Source of the DNA: Clostridia bacterium
Lineage (GTDB): Bacteria > Bacillota > Peptococcia > Peptococcales > BICA1-8
NCBI GenBank assembly: GCA_030154225.1
Contig: JASKKI010000008.1
Coordinates: 1-54,003 of the forward strand
DNA length: 54,003 nucleotides
Reading direction: 5' to 3'
Part shown: positions 37,758-47,025 of the stretch, piece by piece
Layout: each line of letters begins with the position of its first letter
Numbering within the stretch: position 1 is the first letter of the stretch
Made by a program: the position numbers and the translations under genes
Notes under the pieces: generated by a model
Databases searched by the model: none
What the model was told of the DNA's origin: nothing
What the model saw: the letters and a program-made list of their open reading frames with translations, nothing else

Positions 37758-37937
37758 GTGTGGATGGCCATCACTGCTTGGATTGTTTTAATTGGTTTAA
37801 GTCTAATGATGTTGTTATTTTTTAATTATATGATTTATAACAAACATTTTAAAATATTTTTTAATACCAGTATACTGGTATTTACTTTAGTAGCTACTGT
37901 TTATCTGTATCTTAACTGGAAAACTATTTTTATATAA
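37758..37937 (+). CDS. Small two-helix membrane protein, 59 residues
   Basis: A short frame starting with GTG at 37758 behind AAAGGAGTGAG and ending TAA at 37935-37937. The product has two clear hydrophobic helices (about 6-25 and 35-51) joined by the basic loop NYMIYNKHFK, and ends NWKTIFI. A strong intrinsic terminator follows 14 nt later, and another precedes it, so it forms a single-gene unit. I do not recognise the family. Coding status rests on the SD, the clean membrane pattern and the flanking terminators. Confidence 0.62.
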   Translation: MWMAITAWIVLIGLSLMMLLFFNYMIYNKHFKIFFNTSILVFTLVATVYLYLNWKTIFI

Positions 37938-37951
37938 ATTAAATTTACTCT

Positions 37952-37975
37952 AAAACCGAGCATTGCTCGGTTTTT
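37952..37975 (+). terminator. Intrinsic terminator of the 59-residue gene
   Basis: AAAACCGAGC-ATT-GCTCGGTTTT, a perfect 10-bp stem whose 3' arm runs into TTTTT. The stretch 37976-38170 that follows shows no gene. Confidence 0.87.
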
Positions 37976-38171
37976 AAAGTAATATGCAAATATTATTAAA
38001 AGGATTATTGCAAACCAGCTTGCCTTTTTTACAATTTTGCTTTTAACGCGGATTATAGGAAAGCAACAAATAACACAGTTAACCTATTACTCTGGATAAT
38101 ATACAAATGGGTCAAAAAGATGAAAAAAGTAAATTTAACTAGCCCCTAACAACTAATAACTAAGTAGAATA

Positions 38172-38218
38172 TTCCCTCTTTTTCCAGCATAAATTTATTA
38201 GGAAAGAGGGGGATTTTT
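38172..38218 (+). promoter_or_regulatory. Terminator-like hairpin overlapping the yqfC ribosome binding site
   Basis: CCCTCTTT (38174-38181) plus CC pairs with GG plus AAAGAGGG (38203-38210), extendable by two G-U pairs to 38212. Five T residues (38214-38218) follow and run into the yqfC ATG at 38219. The only SD-like sequence for yqfC (AGAGGGGG) is inside the 3' arm. The structure can therefore act as a terminator or mask translation initiation. Confidence 0.6.
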
Positions 38219-38500
38219 ATGACTTTAAATAATAAAAGCAAACTAAAACAAAGATTCTCCAGTTTTTTAGATATGCCTAAAGATGTTATGTTGGATTTAC
38301 CCAAACTTACAATTATTGGGGATATCCAAATATATATTGAAAATCACCGGGGAATTATTGAATATACCAATGAATTAGTAAGAATTAGTACTTCTTTAGG
38401 GCAGTTAGCCATAAAAGGTGAAAGCCTGGTTTTACGTAATATTAGTGCAGAAGAAATATACATTGATGGGCGAATTATGGAAATAGGCTACACACGGTAG
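38219..38500 (+). CDS. yqfC: Sporulation protein YqfC
   Basis: Small protein of the YabP/YqfC family, made in the mother cell in Bacillus and Clostridia; function undefined. The 93-residue product shows the family pattern: MPKDVMLDLPKLTIIGDIQI followed by beta-rich sequence with ENHRGIIEY and GESLVLRNI. It is followed by yqfD after 58 nt. Its SD is buried in a hairpin, so expression may need melting or an alternative promoter downstream. Confidence 0.9.
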   Translation: MTLNNKSKLKQRFSSFLDMPKDVMLDLPKLTIIGDIQIYIENHRGIIEYTNELVRISTSLGQLAIKGESLVLRNISAEEIYIDGRIMEIGYTR

Positions 38501-38558
38501 TACGTGACTCAACCTTAAGTTTTCGGTGTCTTGATATGCATGTTGGAGGTGACTTTAA

Positions 38559-39791
38559 TTGAGATGGTATTCCTATCTAGTAGGTTATTTAATTGTAACA
38601 ATTGAAGGTGAATTTCCCGAAAAAGTAATTAATATGGCTTTAATACGGGGAATTTTTTTATGGGATATAATACAAGTTGCTGATAAAAAAATCATGCTAA
38701 AGATTAGGTTGCATGGTTTTCGTCCATTAGCTCGCATAGCGAGGAAATGTAGATGTCATATTAGCATCTATGAGCGTAAGGGTATTCCTTTTCAATTTAA
38801 AAAGATAAAAAAACGTAAAACCTTAGCTTTAGGCAGTATGCTATTTTTTTTAAGTTTATATATTTTATGCTCTTTTGTTTGGGTTATTGAAGTAAAAGGA
38901 ACAGAGGATTTAACAGTAAGTGAAGTAAAAGAATTGGCTGCTGATTTCGGATTAAAGCCAGGTGCAGTTATTAAGAAATTGGATCTAGATAAATTGGAAG
39001 TAGAGATGCAAGATAACCATCCCAAATTGGCCTGGGTGGGAATTAGTATTCAGGGTACTAAAGTCACTATTGAAATTGCAGAAAAGGTTTTAATACCTGA
39101 AACTGAAGAACATAAATATGCCCACCTGATAGCTAGAGAGCCGGGGATTATTGAAGAAATGCTGGTTTTAAAGGGAACTCCCCAAGTTAAAGAGGGAGAT
39201 CAGATAGAAAGGGGACAGATTTTAATTTCGGGATGGGTTTATCCGGAAATGCATCTTAATGATGATGGTACATATACACCCATGGGTAATCCTGAATTAG
39301 TGAGGGCCAAGGGAATTGTCAGGGCCAGGGTAAAACATATTATAAAAAAGTCTTGCCCCATTAAGGAAAGTAAGATTATTCAAACTGGTGAAAAAAGTGA
39401 ACAGGTTATCTTAAAAATAGGAAAAAAACAAATAGTTCTTAAAGGACCGCAAACTACTCCTTTCCAATATTATCAAAAAGAAACCACCTTAAAACCCCTT
39501 CTTAATTGGAGGAATATCCAGGTACCTGTCGAACTAATTACCAATACCTTTATTGAACAAAAACGTTTAAATAACAATTATGGCCATGAAGGTGCTTATC
39601 AAGAAGCAATTAAAAGGGCTGAAAATAATTTGAGGGCAATTTTACCCCAGGATGCTAAGGTTTTAAATCAATCTGTAAAGTTATTATCTACGGAAAGTAA
39701 AGAAATTGTAGAAGTAGAAGTGATCTGGGATTGTTTAGAAAATGTAGCAGTTCCCATGCTTATACACGATGGTAATATTGGCGATCCTTAA
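38559..39791 (+). CDS. yqfD: Sporulation protein YqfD
   Basis: Membrane protein of the YqfD/stage IV sporulation family. The TTG start at 38559, behind TTGGAGGTGAC, gives 410 residues. It has a cytoplasmic N-terminal region with three short beta units (to about 85), one transmembrane helix (about 92-112) and a large predicted extracytoplasmic domain with a POTRA/FtsQ-like start (VIEVKGTEDLTVSEVKELAA). Order yqfC-yqfD-phoH is conserved in spore formers. Confidence 0.92.
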   Translation: MRWYSYLVGYLIVTIEGEFPEKVINMALIRGIFLWDIIQVADKKIMLKIRLHGFRPLARIARKCRCHISIYERKGIPFQFKKIKKRKTLALGSMLFFLSLYILCSFVWVIEVKGTEDLTVSEVKELAADFGLKPGAVIKKLDLDKLEVEMQDNHPKLAWVGISIQGTKVTIEIAEKVLIPETEEHKYAHLIAREPGIIEEMLVLKGTPQVKEGDQIERGQILISGWVYPEMHLNDDGTYTPMGNPELVRAKGIVRARVKHIIKKSCPIKESKIIQTGEKSEQVILKIGKKQIVLKGPQTTPFQYYQKETTLKPLLNWRNIQVPVELITNTFIEQKRLNNNYGHEGAYQEAIKRAENNLRAILPQDAKVLNQSVKLLSTESKEIVEVEVIWDCLENVAVPMLIHDGNIGDP

Positions 39792-39881
39792 TTTGATGAT
39801 GTATAATAGGATAGGACTTAACTCGGTGTAAAAGTGTGTAGAATAAAACTTTTATCAAAACATAGGAGGTATAAATTAATT

Positions 39882-40859
39882 TTGTCCACCCAACATCAAA
39901 TTAAAATATCTTTGAAAGATAACAATCAAGCTGCTATACTTTTCGGAATGCAGGATATGAATTTAAAATTTATTGAAAAAAATCTCTCTGCTAAAATTGT
40001 GGCCCGGGGGGATGAAATTATTTTATCAGGTTCTGAAAGTGAAGTTAAAGAGGCTAAGCAATTGTTTGATCATTTAATAGAATTAATTAGTAATGGTAAA
40101 AATATTAATCTTACCGATATAAATTATGCCTTAACTTTAATTCTTCAAGAACCGGAGGAGAAAATTTCTGAACATCTCTCAGAAGTATTATTGATTACTG
40201 CTCGGGGTAAACAAATTCGCCCCAAAACGTTAGGTCAATATAAATATGTTAAAGCAATTCATGAAAATGATATAGTTTTTGGAATTGGGCCTGCGGGTAC
40301 TGGAAAAACTTATTTAGCTGTGGTCATGGCTATAAAAGCACTTAGAAACAAAGATGTACAACGGATAATATTAACTAGACCTGCTGTTGAAGCTGGTGAA
40401 AAGCTGGGTTTTTTACCTGGAGATTTACAGGAAAAGGTTGATCCTTATTTAAGACCTTTATATGATGGTTTATACGATATTTTAGGGATAGAAACTGCCC
40501 AGAGATATATGGAAAAGAGAATAATAGAAATAGCTCCTCTAGCCTATATGCGGGGGAGAACTCTGGATGATTCCTTTATCATTCTAGATGAAGCTCAAAA
40601 TACTACACCGGAGCAAATGAAAATGTTTTTAACCCGGATCGGCTTTGGTTCAAAAGCAGTTGTAACCGGTGATATAACCCAGGTGGATTTACCTAAAAAT
40701 AACGAATCCGGACTTATTATAGTGCAACGAATTTTACAATCTATACCGGAAATAAGCTTTCAATATTTAACCCGGGCTGATGTAGTAAGACATCCAGTTG
40801 TTTCAAAGATCATAGCCGCTTACGAGTTATATCAACAAGAGGTGGATGAGAGGAGGTAA
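39882..40859 (+). CDS. phoH: PhoH-family ATPase
   Basis: Predicted RNA-linked P-loop ATPase (PhoH/YbeZ type), often associated with YbeY in rRNA processing. The TTG at 39882 follows AGGAGGT and gives 325 residues. It has an N-terminal KH-like region (to about 105) and an ATPase domain with Walker A GPAGTGKTYLA, Walker B FIILDEAQN and the SPGE-like region TRPAVEAGEKLGFLPGD. The gene precedes pgpH and ybeY as in Bacillus. Confidence 0.95.
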   Translation: MSTQHQIKISLKDNNQAAILFGMQDMNLKFIEKNLSAKIVARGDEIILSGSESEVKEAKQLFDHLIELISNGKNINLTDINYALTLILQEPEEKISEHLSEVLLITARGKQIRPKTLGQYKYVKAIHENDIVFGIGPAGTGKTYLAVVMAIKALRNKDVQRIILTRPAVEAGEKLGFLPGDLQEKVDPYLRPLYDGLYDILGIETAQRYMEKRIIEIAPLAYMRGRTLDDSFIILDEAQNTTPEQMKMFLTRIGFGSKAVVTGDITQVDLPKNNESGLIIVQRILQSIPEISFQYLTRADVVRHPVVSKIIAAYELYQQEVDERR

Positions 40860-40865
40860 CTCCAG

Positions 40866-43061
40866 ATGGCTCTTAATAAAATTCAGGTAAAGTTACCCAA
40901 AGTATTAACCCATTGGTTGGGATATACTAAAGTACGTCGGTTACTTTGGAGTTTATTATTTTTTTGTTTTACCTTAGGTATTTTTTCCCTGCATTTTTTG
41001 CCTGATCGCGTCCCACTAGAAGTAGGACAAGTTAGTCCCGTTGATATAACTGCTAACAGGTATTTGACCTTTGAAGATGAAGAGGCGACAGAAAAAAAAC
41101 GTCAAGAGGCGGCTCAGAATGTAAAAGACGTTTATGAACTTAATCCCAAGGTTATAGAAAAGACGAAAAGTGAAATTGGAGCTAATTTTAAAAAAGTTTT
41201 GGGGGTATCTATTAATCCCAAATTAGATCAAAATGAAAAAATCAAAGCACTAAAATCATTTAATTGGCAAATAACAGACAACCAGTGGCAAGAAATCTTA
41301 AGTCTCGAACCGAAGCAAATTCAAGAATTAGAAGAACAAACTAAAAAGATAGTAACTAATACTTTTTCTAAAGGGGTAAATAGTGAAAACTTACAATTTG
41401 CTATAGATAAAATCATATCAGAAGTAGAGCTCTTGGAAATAAACCCAGCCTACAGGTCTTTAATAAAAGGTGTTTTGAGTTCGGTAGAATTTCAACCCAA
41501 TTTACTTTTTAATCCCGTGGCCACAGAAGAAAAACGAAAAGAAGCTAGAGAGGCTGTAGAACCTGTTAATGTTGTAATCCAGAAAAATGAAAGAATTGTT
41601 AGTGCCGGAGATGTTTTAACCCAACGCCAGGTCAATATCTTAACTTGGCTCGGTTATAAAAATAATGCTTCTCCAACTTTTATTATCCTGGGCTTAGCTT
41701 TATTTACGGGTTTAATCATGATGTTAGGAGCTTTATTCCTAAGGCATTATCGTAAAGAGCTTTATCGAAATGAAACATATTTAGTACTCTTAATGCTCTT
41801 GGTTGTCTTAACCCTGGTTTTGTGTAAACTGATAATATCTATAAAACTAAGTAATATTCCGGAAAAGGCAGACCAGGTAGGACATATGATTCCCGTTGCC
41901 GCTGGTACAATGCTCATTGCTATTCTTTTAGATACCAAGCTGGCAATTTTTACAACTGTTATTTTTACAATGTTTGTTGGACTCTTTACAGGTCAAATGT
42001 CTTTTGTCTTAACTGCATTAACTGGTGGACTTGTTGGGGTATATAGTGTATCCCACTTAAGCCAGCGTTCAGACCTAGCTAAAGCAGGCATTTGGGTAGC
42101 TTTTGCTAATATTGTAAGTGTATTTTCTTTAGGATTGCTTAATAATTTAAGCTGGAAGTTGATTTTAATTGGTTCCAGTTTTGGTATTGCCAATGGTATA
42201 TTATCTTCTGTACTAACTATTGGCCTATTACCTTATCTAGAAAGTGGTTTTGGTATAACAACATCTGTTCGTTTATTGGAACTTTCCAATCCCAATCATC
42301 CTTTATTAAAACGCTTACTTTTAGAAGCTCCAGGTACTTATCATCACTCTATTTTAGTGGGTAACTTGGGAGAAGCAGCTGCCGATGTTATTGGTGCTGA
42401 ATCCTTACTGGTTAGGGCAGGAGCGTATTACCACGATATTGGTAAAGTAAAGAGACCATATTTCTTTGTTGAAAACCAGATATCGGGAGAAAATCCCCAC
42501 GAAAAAATTGCAGCTCCATTAAGTACTCTAATAATTACCTCTCATGTCAAAGATGGTGTGGAATTAGCTAAAAGCTATGGTTTGCCCCAGGTAATTGTAG
42601 ATATGGTAGCCCAGCACCATGGTACTAGTTTGGTTAAGTATTTTTACCATAAAGCTCTAGAAAATGAGAAAGAAGATACTATTAAGGAAGAAGACTTCCG
42701 GTATGATGCTCCAAAACCCCAAAGTAAAGAAGCAGCTATAATTATGCTGGCTGATAGTGTTGAAGCAGCAGTTAGATCAGTAAAACAGCCGACACCTGGT
42801 AAAATCGAAGGAATGGTTCGCAATATCATAAAAGAAAGATTAAATGATGGTCAATTAGATGAATGTGATTTAACCTTTAAAGATTTGGATAAGATAGCTA
42901 ATGCTTTTGTAAGAGTTCTTAATGGTATATTTCATTCCCGGATAGAATATCCGGAAAGTATTCTTAAGGCTATGGAAAAGAAAAAGAAAGGTGAAAAAGA
43001 TGGCACTGATAATAAACAACCAGCAGCAAAAAGTTCAAATTCCCCATCAGTGGGAGGCTAA
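40866..43061 (+). CDS. pgpH: 7TM-HD cyclic-di-AMP phosphodiesterase PgpH
   Basis: Degrades c-di-AMP at the membrane (PgpH/YqfF family). The 731-residue product has one N-terminal helix (about 24-42), a large extracytoplasmic 7TMR-HDED domain (about 45-265), seven helices (about 270-465) and a cytoplasmic HD domain (about 480-690) with HHSILVGNLGE, YYHDIGK and AQHHGT metal motifs. It starts 6 nt after phoH and its end overlaps ybeY by 62 nt. Confidence 0.95.
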   Translation: MALNKIQVKLPKVLTHWLGYTKVRRLLWSLLFFCFTLGIFSLHFLPDRVPLEVGQVSPVDITANRYLTFEDEEATEKKRQEAAQNVKDVYELNPKVIEKTKSEIGANFKKVLGVSINPKLDQNEKIKALKSFNWQITDNQWQEILSLEPKQIQELEEQTKKIVTNTFSKGVNSENLQFAIDKIISEVELLEINPAYRSLIKGVLSSVEFQPNLLFNPVATEEKRKEAREAVEPVNVVIQKNERIVSAGDVLTQRQVNILTWLGYKNNASPTFIILGLALFTGLIMMLGALFLRHYRKELYRNETYLVLLMLLVVLTLVLCKLIISIKLSNIPEKADQVGHMIPVAAGTMLIAILLDTKLAIFTTVIFTMFVGLFTGQMSFVLTALTGGLVGVYSVSHLSQRSDLAKAGIWVAFANIVSVFSLGLLNNLSWKLILIGSSFGIANGILSSVLTIGLLPYLESGFGITTSVRLLELSNPNHPLLKRLLLEAPGTYHHSILVGNLGEAAADVIGAESLLVRAGAYYHDIGKVKRPYFFVENQISGENPHEKIAAPLSTLIITSHVKDGVELAKSYGLPQVIVDMVAQHHGTSLVKYFYHKALENEKEDTIKEEDFRYDAPKPQSKEAAIIMLADSVEAAVRSVKQPTPGKIEGMVRNIIKERLNDGQLDECDLTFKDLDKIANAFVRVLNGIFHSRIEYPESILKAMEKKKKGEKDGTDNKQPAAKSSNSPSVGG

Positions 43062-43470
43062 TTTTGAGAAAATTGCCATTAAATGCCTGGAATTAGAAAA
43101 TATCGACCCACAAGCAGAAATCAGCTTGGTTTTTGTAGATGATAATGGGATACAAGAATTAAATAAAAATTATCGAGGTAAAGATATGCCCACTGATGTA
43201 CTTTCCTTTGCCTTAACTGAGATGGGAGAAGATGAGTTAGAAATTGTTGAAGGTGAAATGGAAACCCTATTAGGTGATATAATAATCTCCCTGGAAACTG
43301 CCCTCCGACAGGCGGAGGAATACGGTCATACCGTAGAAAGGGAAGTAGCTTATTTAATGGTCCATGGGTTATTACATTTACTGGGATATGATCATATGAC
43401 TGAAGAAGATAAAAAGGTGATGCGCCAGAGGGAAGAAAAAGTTTTGGAGGCAGTAGGGATAACCAGATAG
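43000..43470 (+). CDS. ybeY: Endoribonuclease YbeY (rRNA maturation factor)
   Basis: Zinc-dependent RNase needed for 16S rRNA 3' maturation and ribosome quality control. The ATG at 43000 follows AAAGGTG; GTG 42991 overlaps the SD. The 156-residue protein has NKNYRGKDMPTDVLSF in its centre and the metal site HGLLHLLGYDH near residue 120. The start lies 62 nt inside pgpH in another frame, so translation is probably coupled. Confidence 0.95.
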   Translation: MALIINNQQQKVQIPHQWEANFEKIAIKCLELENIDPQAEISLVFVDDNGIQELNKNYRGKDMPTDVLSFALTEMGEDELEIVEGEMETLLGDIIISLETALRQAEEYGHTVEREVAYLMVHGLLHLLGYDHMTEEDKKVMRQREEKVLEAVGITR

Positions 43471-43521
43471 AATAACTAGACCCCCAAAATTAATCTACAA
43501 GTTGATTGGATGGTTTTAACC

Positions 43522-43902
43522 ATGAAGAAACGGAGAAAATTTTTAAGTGGTTTCAATTTTGCTTTGCAAGGAATTATATATTGTATTCAAAATGAACGTC
43601 ATATGCGTTTTCATATATTTGCTGCGGCTATAGCTTTATTATTTGGTTGGTATTTAAATATTTCCGGTATGGAATGGCTTATACTAGTATTTAGTATTAC
43701 TTTGGTTATAGTTTTAGAAATGATTAATAGTGCAATTGAAAATACTATAGATATGTTTACTAATGAATATCATCCTTTAGCTGAGGTGGCCAAAAATGTG
43801 GCCGCTGGAGCAGTATTAGTGGCCGCCCTAAATGCTTTAGTAGTTGGGGCGGTTGTTTTTCTACCAAAATTATTCAATTTTTTATCTAACGCTAATTTCT
43901 AG
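43522..43902 (+). CDS. dgkA: Undecaprenol / diacylglycerol kinase (DgkA family)
   Basis: Small three-helix membrane kinase; Gram-positive members phosphorylate undecaprenol. I choose ATG 43522 (126 residues) over ATG 43510, though neither has a good SD. SGFNFALQGIIYCIQNERHMR and VLEMINSAIENTIDM, with the catalytic Glu in the latter, mark the family; a third helix ends the protein. Order ybeY-dgkA-cdd-era is classical, here with three genes inserted before cdd. Confidence 0.92.
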   Translation: MKKRRKFLSGFNFALQGIIYCIQNERHMRFHIFAAAIALLFGWYLNISGMEWLILVFSITLVIVLEMINSAIENTIDMFTNEYHPLAEVAKNVAAGAVLVAALNALVVGAVVFLPKLFNFLSNANF

Positions 43903-43917
43903 GATGGGGGTTCCTTT

Positions 43918-45171
43918 TTGGATACTAGCACTTTTTTCCAGGGGTTTATTTTAACAATTTTATTAATACTATCAGGTTTTTTTTCTTCAACGGAAACAGC
44001 GTTGTTTTCTTTAAATAAAGTTCGTATTTTGCATATGGCTGAAGAAGGAAATAAAAAGGCCCAATTAGTAATGGATATGTTAGATGAGCCAAATCGCCTC
44101 ATTGCTACAATTTTGGTTGGTAATAACATTGTCAATATAGGTGCTTCTGCCTTGGCCACTTCTTTAGCTATTGATATTTTTGGCAGTAAAGGTGTTGGTA
44201 TTGCTACAGGGGTAATGACATTACTAGTTTTAGTCTTTGGAGAGGTTACACCTAAAACTTTTGCTGCCCAAAATGCAGAAAAATGGTCTTTGGCTATAAT
44301 TAATATAATCATATTTTTGAGCCAGGTGTTGTTACCAATTATTAAAATTTTAGGATTATTAACTAACCTATTATTGAAAATAACAGGAAATAAAACAAAG
44401 CAGGATCCTTTTATTACTGAAGATGAGTTGAAGCTTCTGGTTAATGTAGGTCAGGAAGAAGGGCTTATTGCTGAAAGTGAAAGGGAAATGATAAATAGTA
44501 TATTTGAGTTTGATGATACTCTGGTTAGAGAGATAATGACCCCTAGAATTGACATGATCGTCACAGATGTGAATGAAACATTTGCCAATGTAGTAGCTAC
44601 AGCTATAGATGCCGGTCATTCTCGGATACCGGTTTATGAAGATACAATTGATAACATCATAGGAATAATTTATGCTAAGGATTTATTGAAAAATATTAAT
44701 AAAGATTTTTCAACTTTAGAAATTAGAAAATTAATGCGTCCTGCCTATTATATTCCAGAAACAAAAAAAGTAAGAGATCTATTAGCTGAATTAAGACAGG
44801 CAAAAGTACATATGGCCATAGTAATTGATGAATATGGAGGAACAGCTGGCCTGGTAACAATTGAAGATGTTATTGAAGAAATTATAGGAGATATCCAAGA
44901 TGAATTTGATATTGAAGAAGAATCTATTATAATGCTATCTGATGGTAGTATCAGGGCTGATGCCAGGGCCAGTATTTATGACATAAATGAAGCATTAGAT
45001 ACAGAACTACCTGATGATGATTATGAAACTATAAGTGGCTTGGTATTTCATTTATTGGGTCATATTCCAAAAGAAGGAGAAGAATTAAGCTTGGAAAATG
45101 TTAAAATAATGGTAGAGAAAACTTTAGGTAGGCGTGTTGATAAAGTAAGGATCTGGAAAGAAGATAATTAG
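43918..45171 (+). CDS. CNNM/CorC-family membrane protein (DUF21-CBS-CorC_HlyC)
   Basis: Predicted ion transporter or regulator of the CNNM/CorB family, linked to Mg2+ efflux. The TTG start follows GGATGGGGG. The 417-residue protein has a DUF21 membrane domain (about 1-150, FFSSTETALFSLNK and FGEVTPKTFAA), a CBS pair (about 205-325, MTPRIDM and DEYGGTAGLVTIEDVIEEI) and a CorC_HlyC domain at the C-terminus. A second Mg2+ gene, mgtE, lies 3.4 kb downstream. Often annotated as hemolysin, which is misleading. Confidence 0.92.
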   Translation: MDTSTFFQGFILTILLILSGFFSSTETALFSLNKVRILHMAEEGNKKAQLVMDMLDEPNRLIATILVGNNIVNIGASALATSLAIDIFGSKGVGIATGVMTLLVLVFGEVTPKTFAAQNAEKWSLAIINIIIFLSQVLLPIIKILGLLTNLLLKITGNKTKQDPFITEDELKLLVNVGQEEGLIAESEREMINSIFEFDDTLVREIMTPRIDMIVTDVNETFANVVATAIDAGHSRIPVYEDTIDNIIGIIYAKDLLKNINKDFSTLEIRKLMRPAYYIPETKKVRDLLAELRQAKVHMAIVIDEYGGTAGLVTIEDVIEEIIGDIQDEFDIEEESIIMLSDGSIRADARASIYDINEALDTELPDDDYETISGLVFHLLGHIPKEGEELSLENVKIMVEKTLGRRVDKVRIWKEDN

Positions 45172-45217
45172 GTGTGAAAATGGCGATAATGAATGTTGAA
45201 AAGAAGGTGTTTTTAGA

Positions 45218-45862
45218 ATGCTAAAAAAGCTACAAACATATTTTATTACCGGGTTAGTAGTCTTACTTCCTACTGTAGTTAGCATTTATGTGTTTTTATT
45301 ATTGTTTAATTTTATTGATAAGTTGATTTTAGGTAAATTACCCTTTGCTGAATATATACCCGGCCTTAATTATTTAAATTCGTTAGCACAGAAAATACCA
45401 GGTATTGGTTTTATTAGTACAATTCTACTTATTTTATTAATCGGAATACTGGCTAAAAATATAATTGGCAAAAGATTAATCAATTTTTTTGATCGCTTAA
45501 TGCTGTCTTTGCCAGTTGTTAAATCCATTTATAATGCCGTAAAACAAATAATAGAAGCTTTTATACGTCAAGATAAGGATGCCTTTCAAAAAGTTGTTCT
45601 CTTAGAGTATCCACGTAAAGGCTTATATGCTTTAGCTTTTGTTACCGGTACAACTAGAGGAGAAATTCAGGCCAAAACCAGGCAAGAAATGATAAATGTA
45701 TTTCTACCAACTACTCCTAACCCTACATCAGGATTTCTATTATTAGTACCGAGAGAAGATTTAATACCCTTAGAAATGTCTGTAGAAGAAGGAATAAAAC
45801 TAATTATCTCAGGAGGAGTAGTTACCCCACCTTATCAAGTGGAGGAGCAAGGAGGAGATTAA
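45218..45862 (+). CDS. DUF502 family membrane protein
   Basis: Conserved membrane protein of unknown function. The 214-residue product has two N-terminal helices (about 8-30 and 60-82) and a cytoplasmic region with LPVVKSIYNAVKQIIEAF and FLPTTPNPTSGFLLLVPRED, both hallmarks of DUF502. SD AGAAGGTG. The next gene starts 1 nt after its stop, so the two are co-translated. Confidence 0.87.
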   Translation: MLKKLQTYFITGLVVLLPTVVSIYVFLLLFNFIDKLILGKLPFAEYIPGLNYLNSLAQKIPGIGFISTILLILLIGILAKNIIGKRLINFFDRLMLSLPVVKSIYNAVKQIIEAFIRQDKDAFQKVVLLEYPRKGLYALAFVTGTTRGEIQAKTRQEMINVFLPTTPNPTSGFLLLVPREDLIPLEMSVEEGIKLIISGGVVTPPYQVEEQGGD

Positions 45863-45863
45863 A

Positions 45864-46895
45864 ATGAATTGGTTAAGACAAAATATTATCATATTTGTTT
45901 TACTCATTTTTGGAATTATTTCCGGTGTAGCGGGTTTTGTTTATATGGGAGATTTATTAGAACCCCATCAACAAGTAGAGAAAAAGGAACCACCGAAAAC
46001 TGAAATTCCGGAGCCACCAATGAATAATAGTGAAGAAAAGGAAAAATGGCTTGAACTTCCCAGAGAAAGAAACTTGGTTGTACTAATTGATAATGACCTA
46101 AATGCCCGTCCCCAGGCCGGGCTTAAAGATGCAGATATAGTTTATGAGTTACCTATAGAGGGTGGAACAACACGTTTTATGGCTATCTTTTCCCGTTTTA
46201 GTTCGGAATTAATCGGTCCTATTAGAAGCGCTCGGGATTATACGATAGATATTGCTAAAGAGTTTGATCCCATCTTTGTTCATGCCGGGGGAAGCCCCCA
46301 AGCTTTTGCTAAGTTTGAAGAAATCGGTAATCTAAATGGTTTAGAAGGTGGGGTTGATCGAGCATTTTGGAGAATAGGTGAACGGGAAGCTCCCCATAAT
46401 CTTTATTCTGATTCCAAAACTTTACGCAGAGTAGCAAGACAAGAAGGTTTTCGAGAAAAAGGTAAACTCTTAGAATTTAAATATTTAACCTCAGGGGAAA
46501 ATTTTGAAGGTAAAAAATCTGATAACATAATGATTAACTACGGTCATAAAGACTTTAGAGCGGAATTTCTTTATGATAAAAATACTAAAAAATATTTAAG
46601 GTTTACCGGTGGTGTTAAACACTGGGATAACACAGGGGAACAAATTGCTGTAAAAAATATTATTATTCAAAAGGTAAAAGCCCGGGTTAAAGATGAGAAA
46701 GGACGCCTACACCTTGACATAGTTGGTAAAGAGAAAGCCCTCTTCTTCTCTGAAGGACAGGTGATACAAGGATATTGGGAGAAAAAACAGGATGGAATTA
46801 CTAAATTCTATAAAGCAGTGGGTGAAGAAATAGCTCTCAAGGAAGGAAATACCTGGATAAGTGTAGTTCCAGTTAATGTACAGGTAGCATATTAA
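45864..46895 (+). CDS. DUF3048 (YerB-type) membrane-anchored protein
   Basis: Predicted secreted protein of the YerB family with unknown function. The 343-residue product has one N-terminal membrane helix (about 7-28), a charged linker and the two-part DUF3048 region: VLIDNDLNARPQAGLKDAD, then IGPIRSARDYTID and GGSPQAF, and a C-terminal part with VKHWDNTGEQIAVKN. SD GGAGGAG. Together with the DUF502 gene it is an insertion between dgkA and cdd relative to Bacillus. Confidence 0.88.
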   Translation: MNWLRQNIIIFVLLIFGIISGVAGFVYMGDLLEPHQQVEKKEPPKTEIPEPPMNNSEEKEKWLELPRERNLVVLIDNDLNARPQAGLKDADIVYELPIEGGTTRFMAIFSRFSSELIGPIRSARDYTIDIAKEFDPIFVHAGGSPQAFAKFEEIGNLNGLEGGVDRAFWRIGEREAPHNLYSDSKTLRRVARQEGFREKGKLLEFKYLTSGENFEGKKSDNIMINYGHKDFRAEFLYDKNTKKYLRFTGGVKHWDNTGEQIAVKNIIIQKVKARVKDEKGRLHLDIVGKEKALFFSEGQVIQGYWEKKQDGITKFYKAVGEEIALKEGNTWISVVPVNVQVAY

Positions 46896-47025
46896 TTTGC
46901 ATTTGAGTGAACATATTCCGTCAGTGCGCAAGTGTGACGGCTAAAAAAAGCAAATCTGCATGATAGTGTGAAAAACTTTGACAATATCGCACTTAGTAAA
47001 CAAATTACTATCGAGGTGAAAAAAG

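Noticed and set aside
46903-46950. CCGTCA/TGACGG hairpin as a terminator after the DUF3048 gene
   Set aside because: The stem is only 6 bp and is followed by A-rich, not T-rich, sequence on the plus strand.
46978-47006. Promoter with TTGACA before cdd
   Set aside because: The -35 is perfect but no acceptable -10 lies at 16-18 bp spacing.
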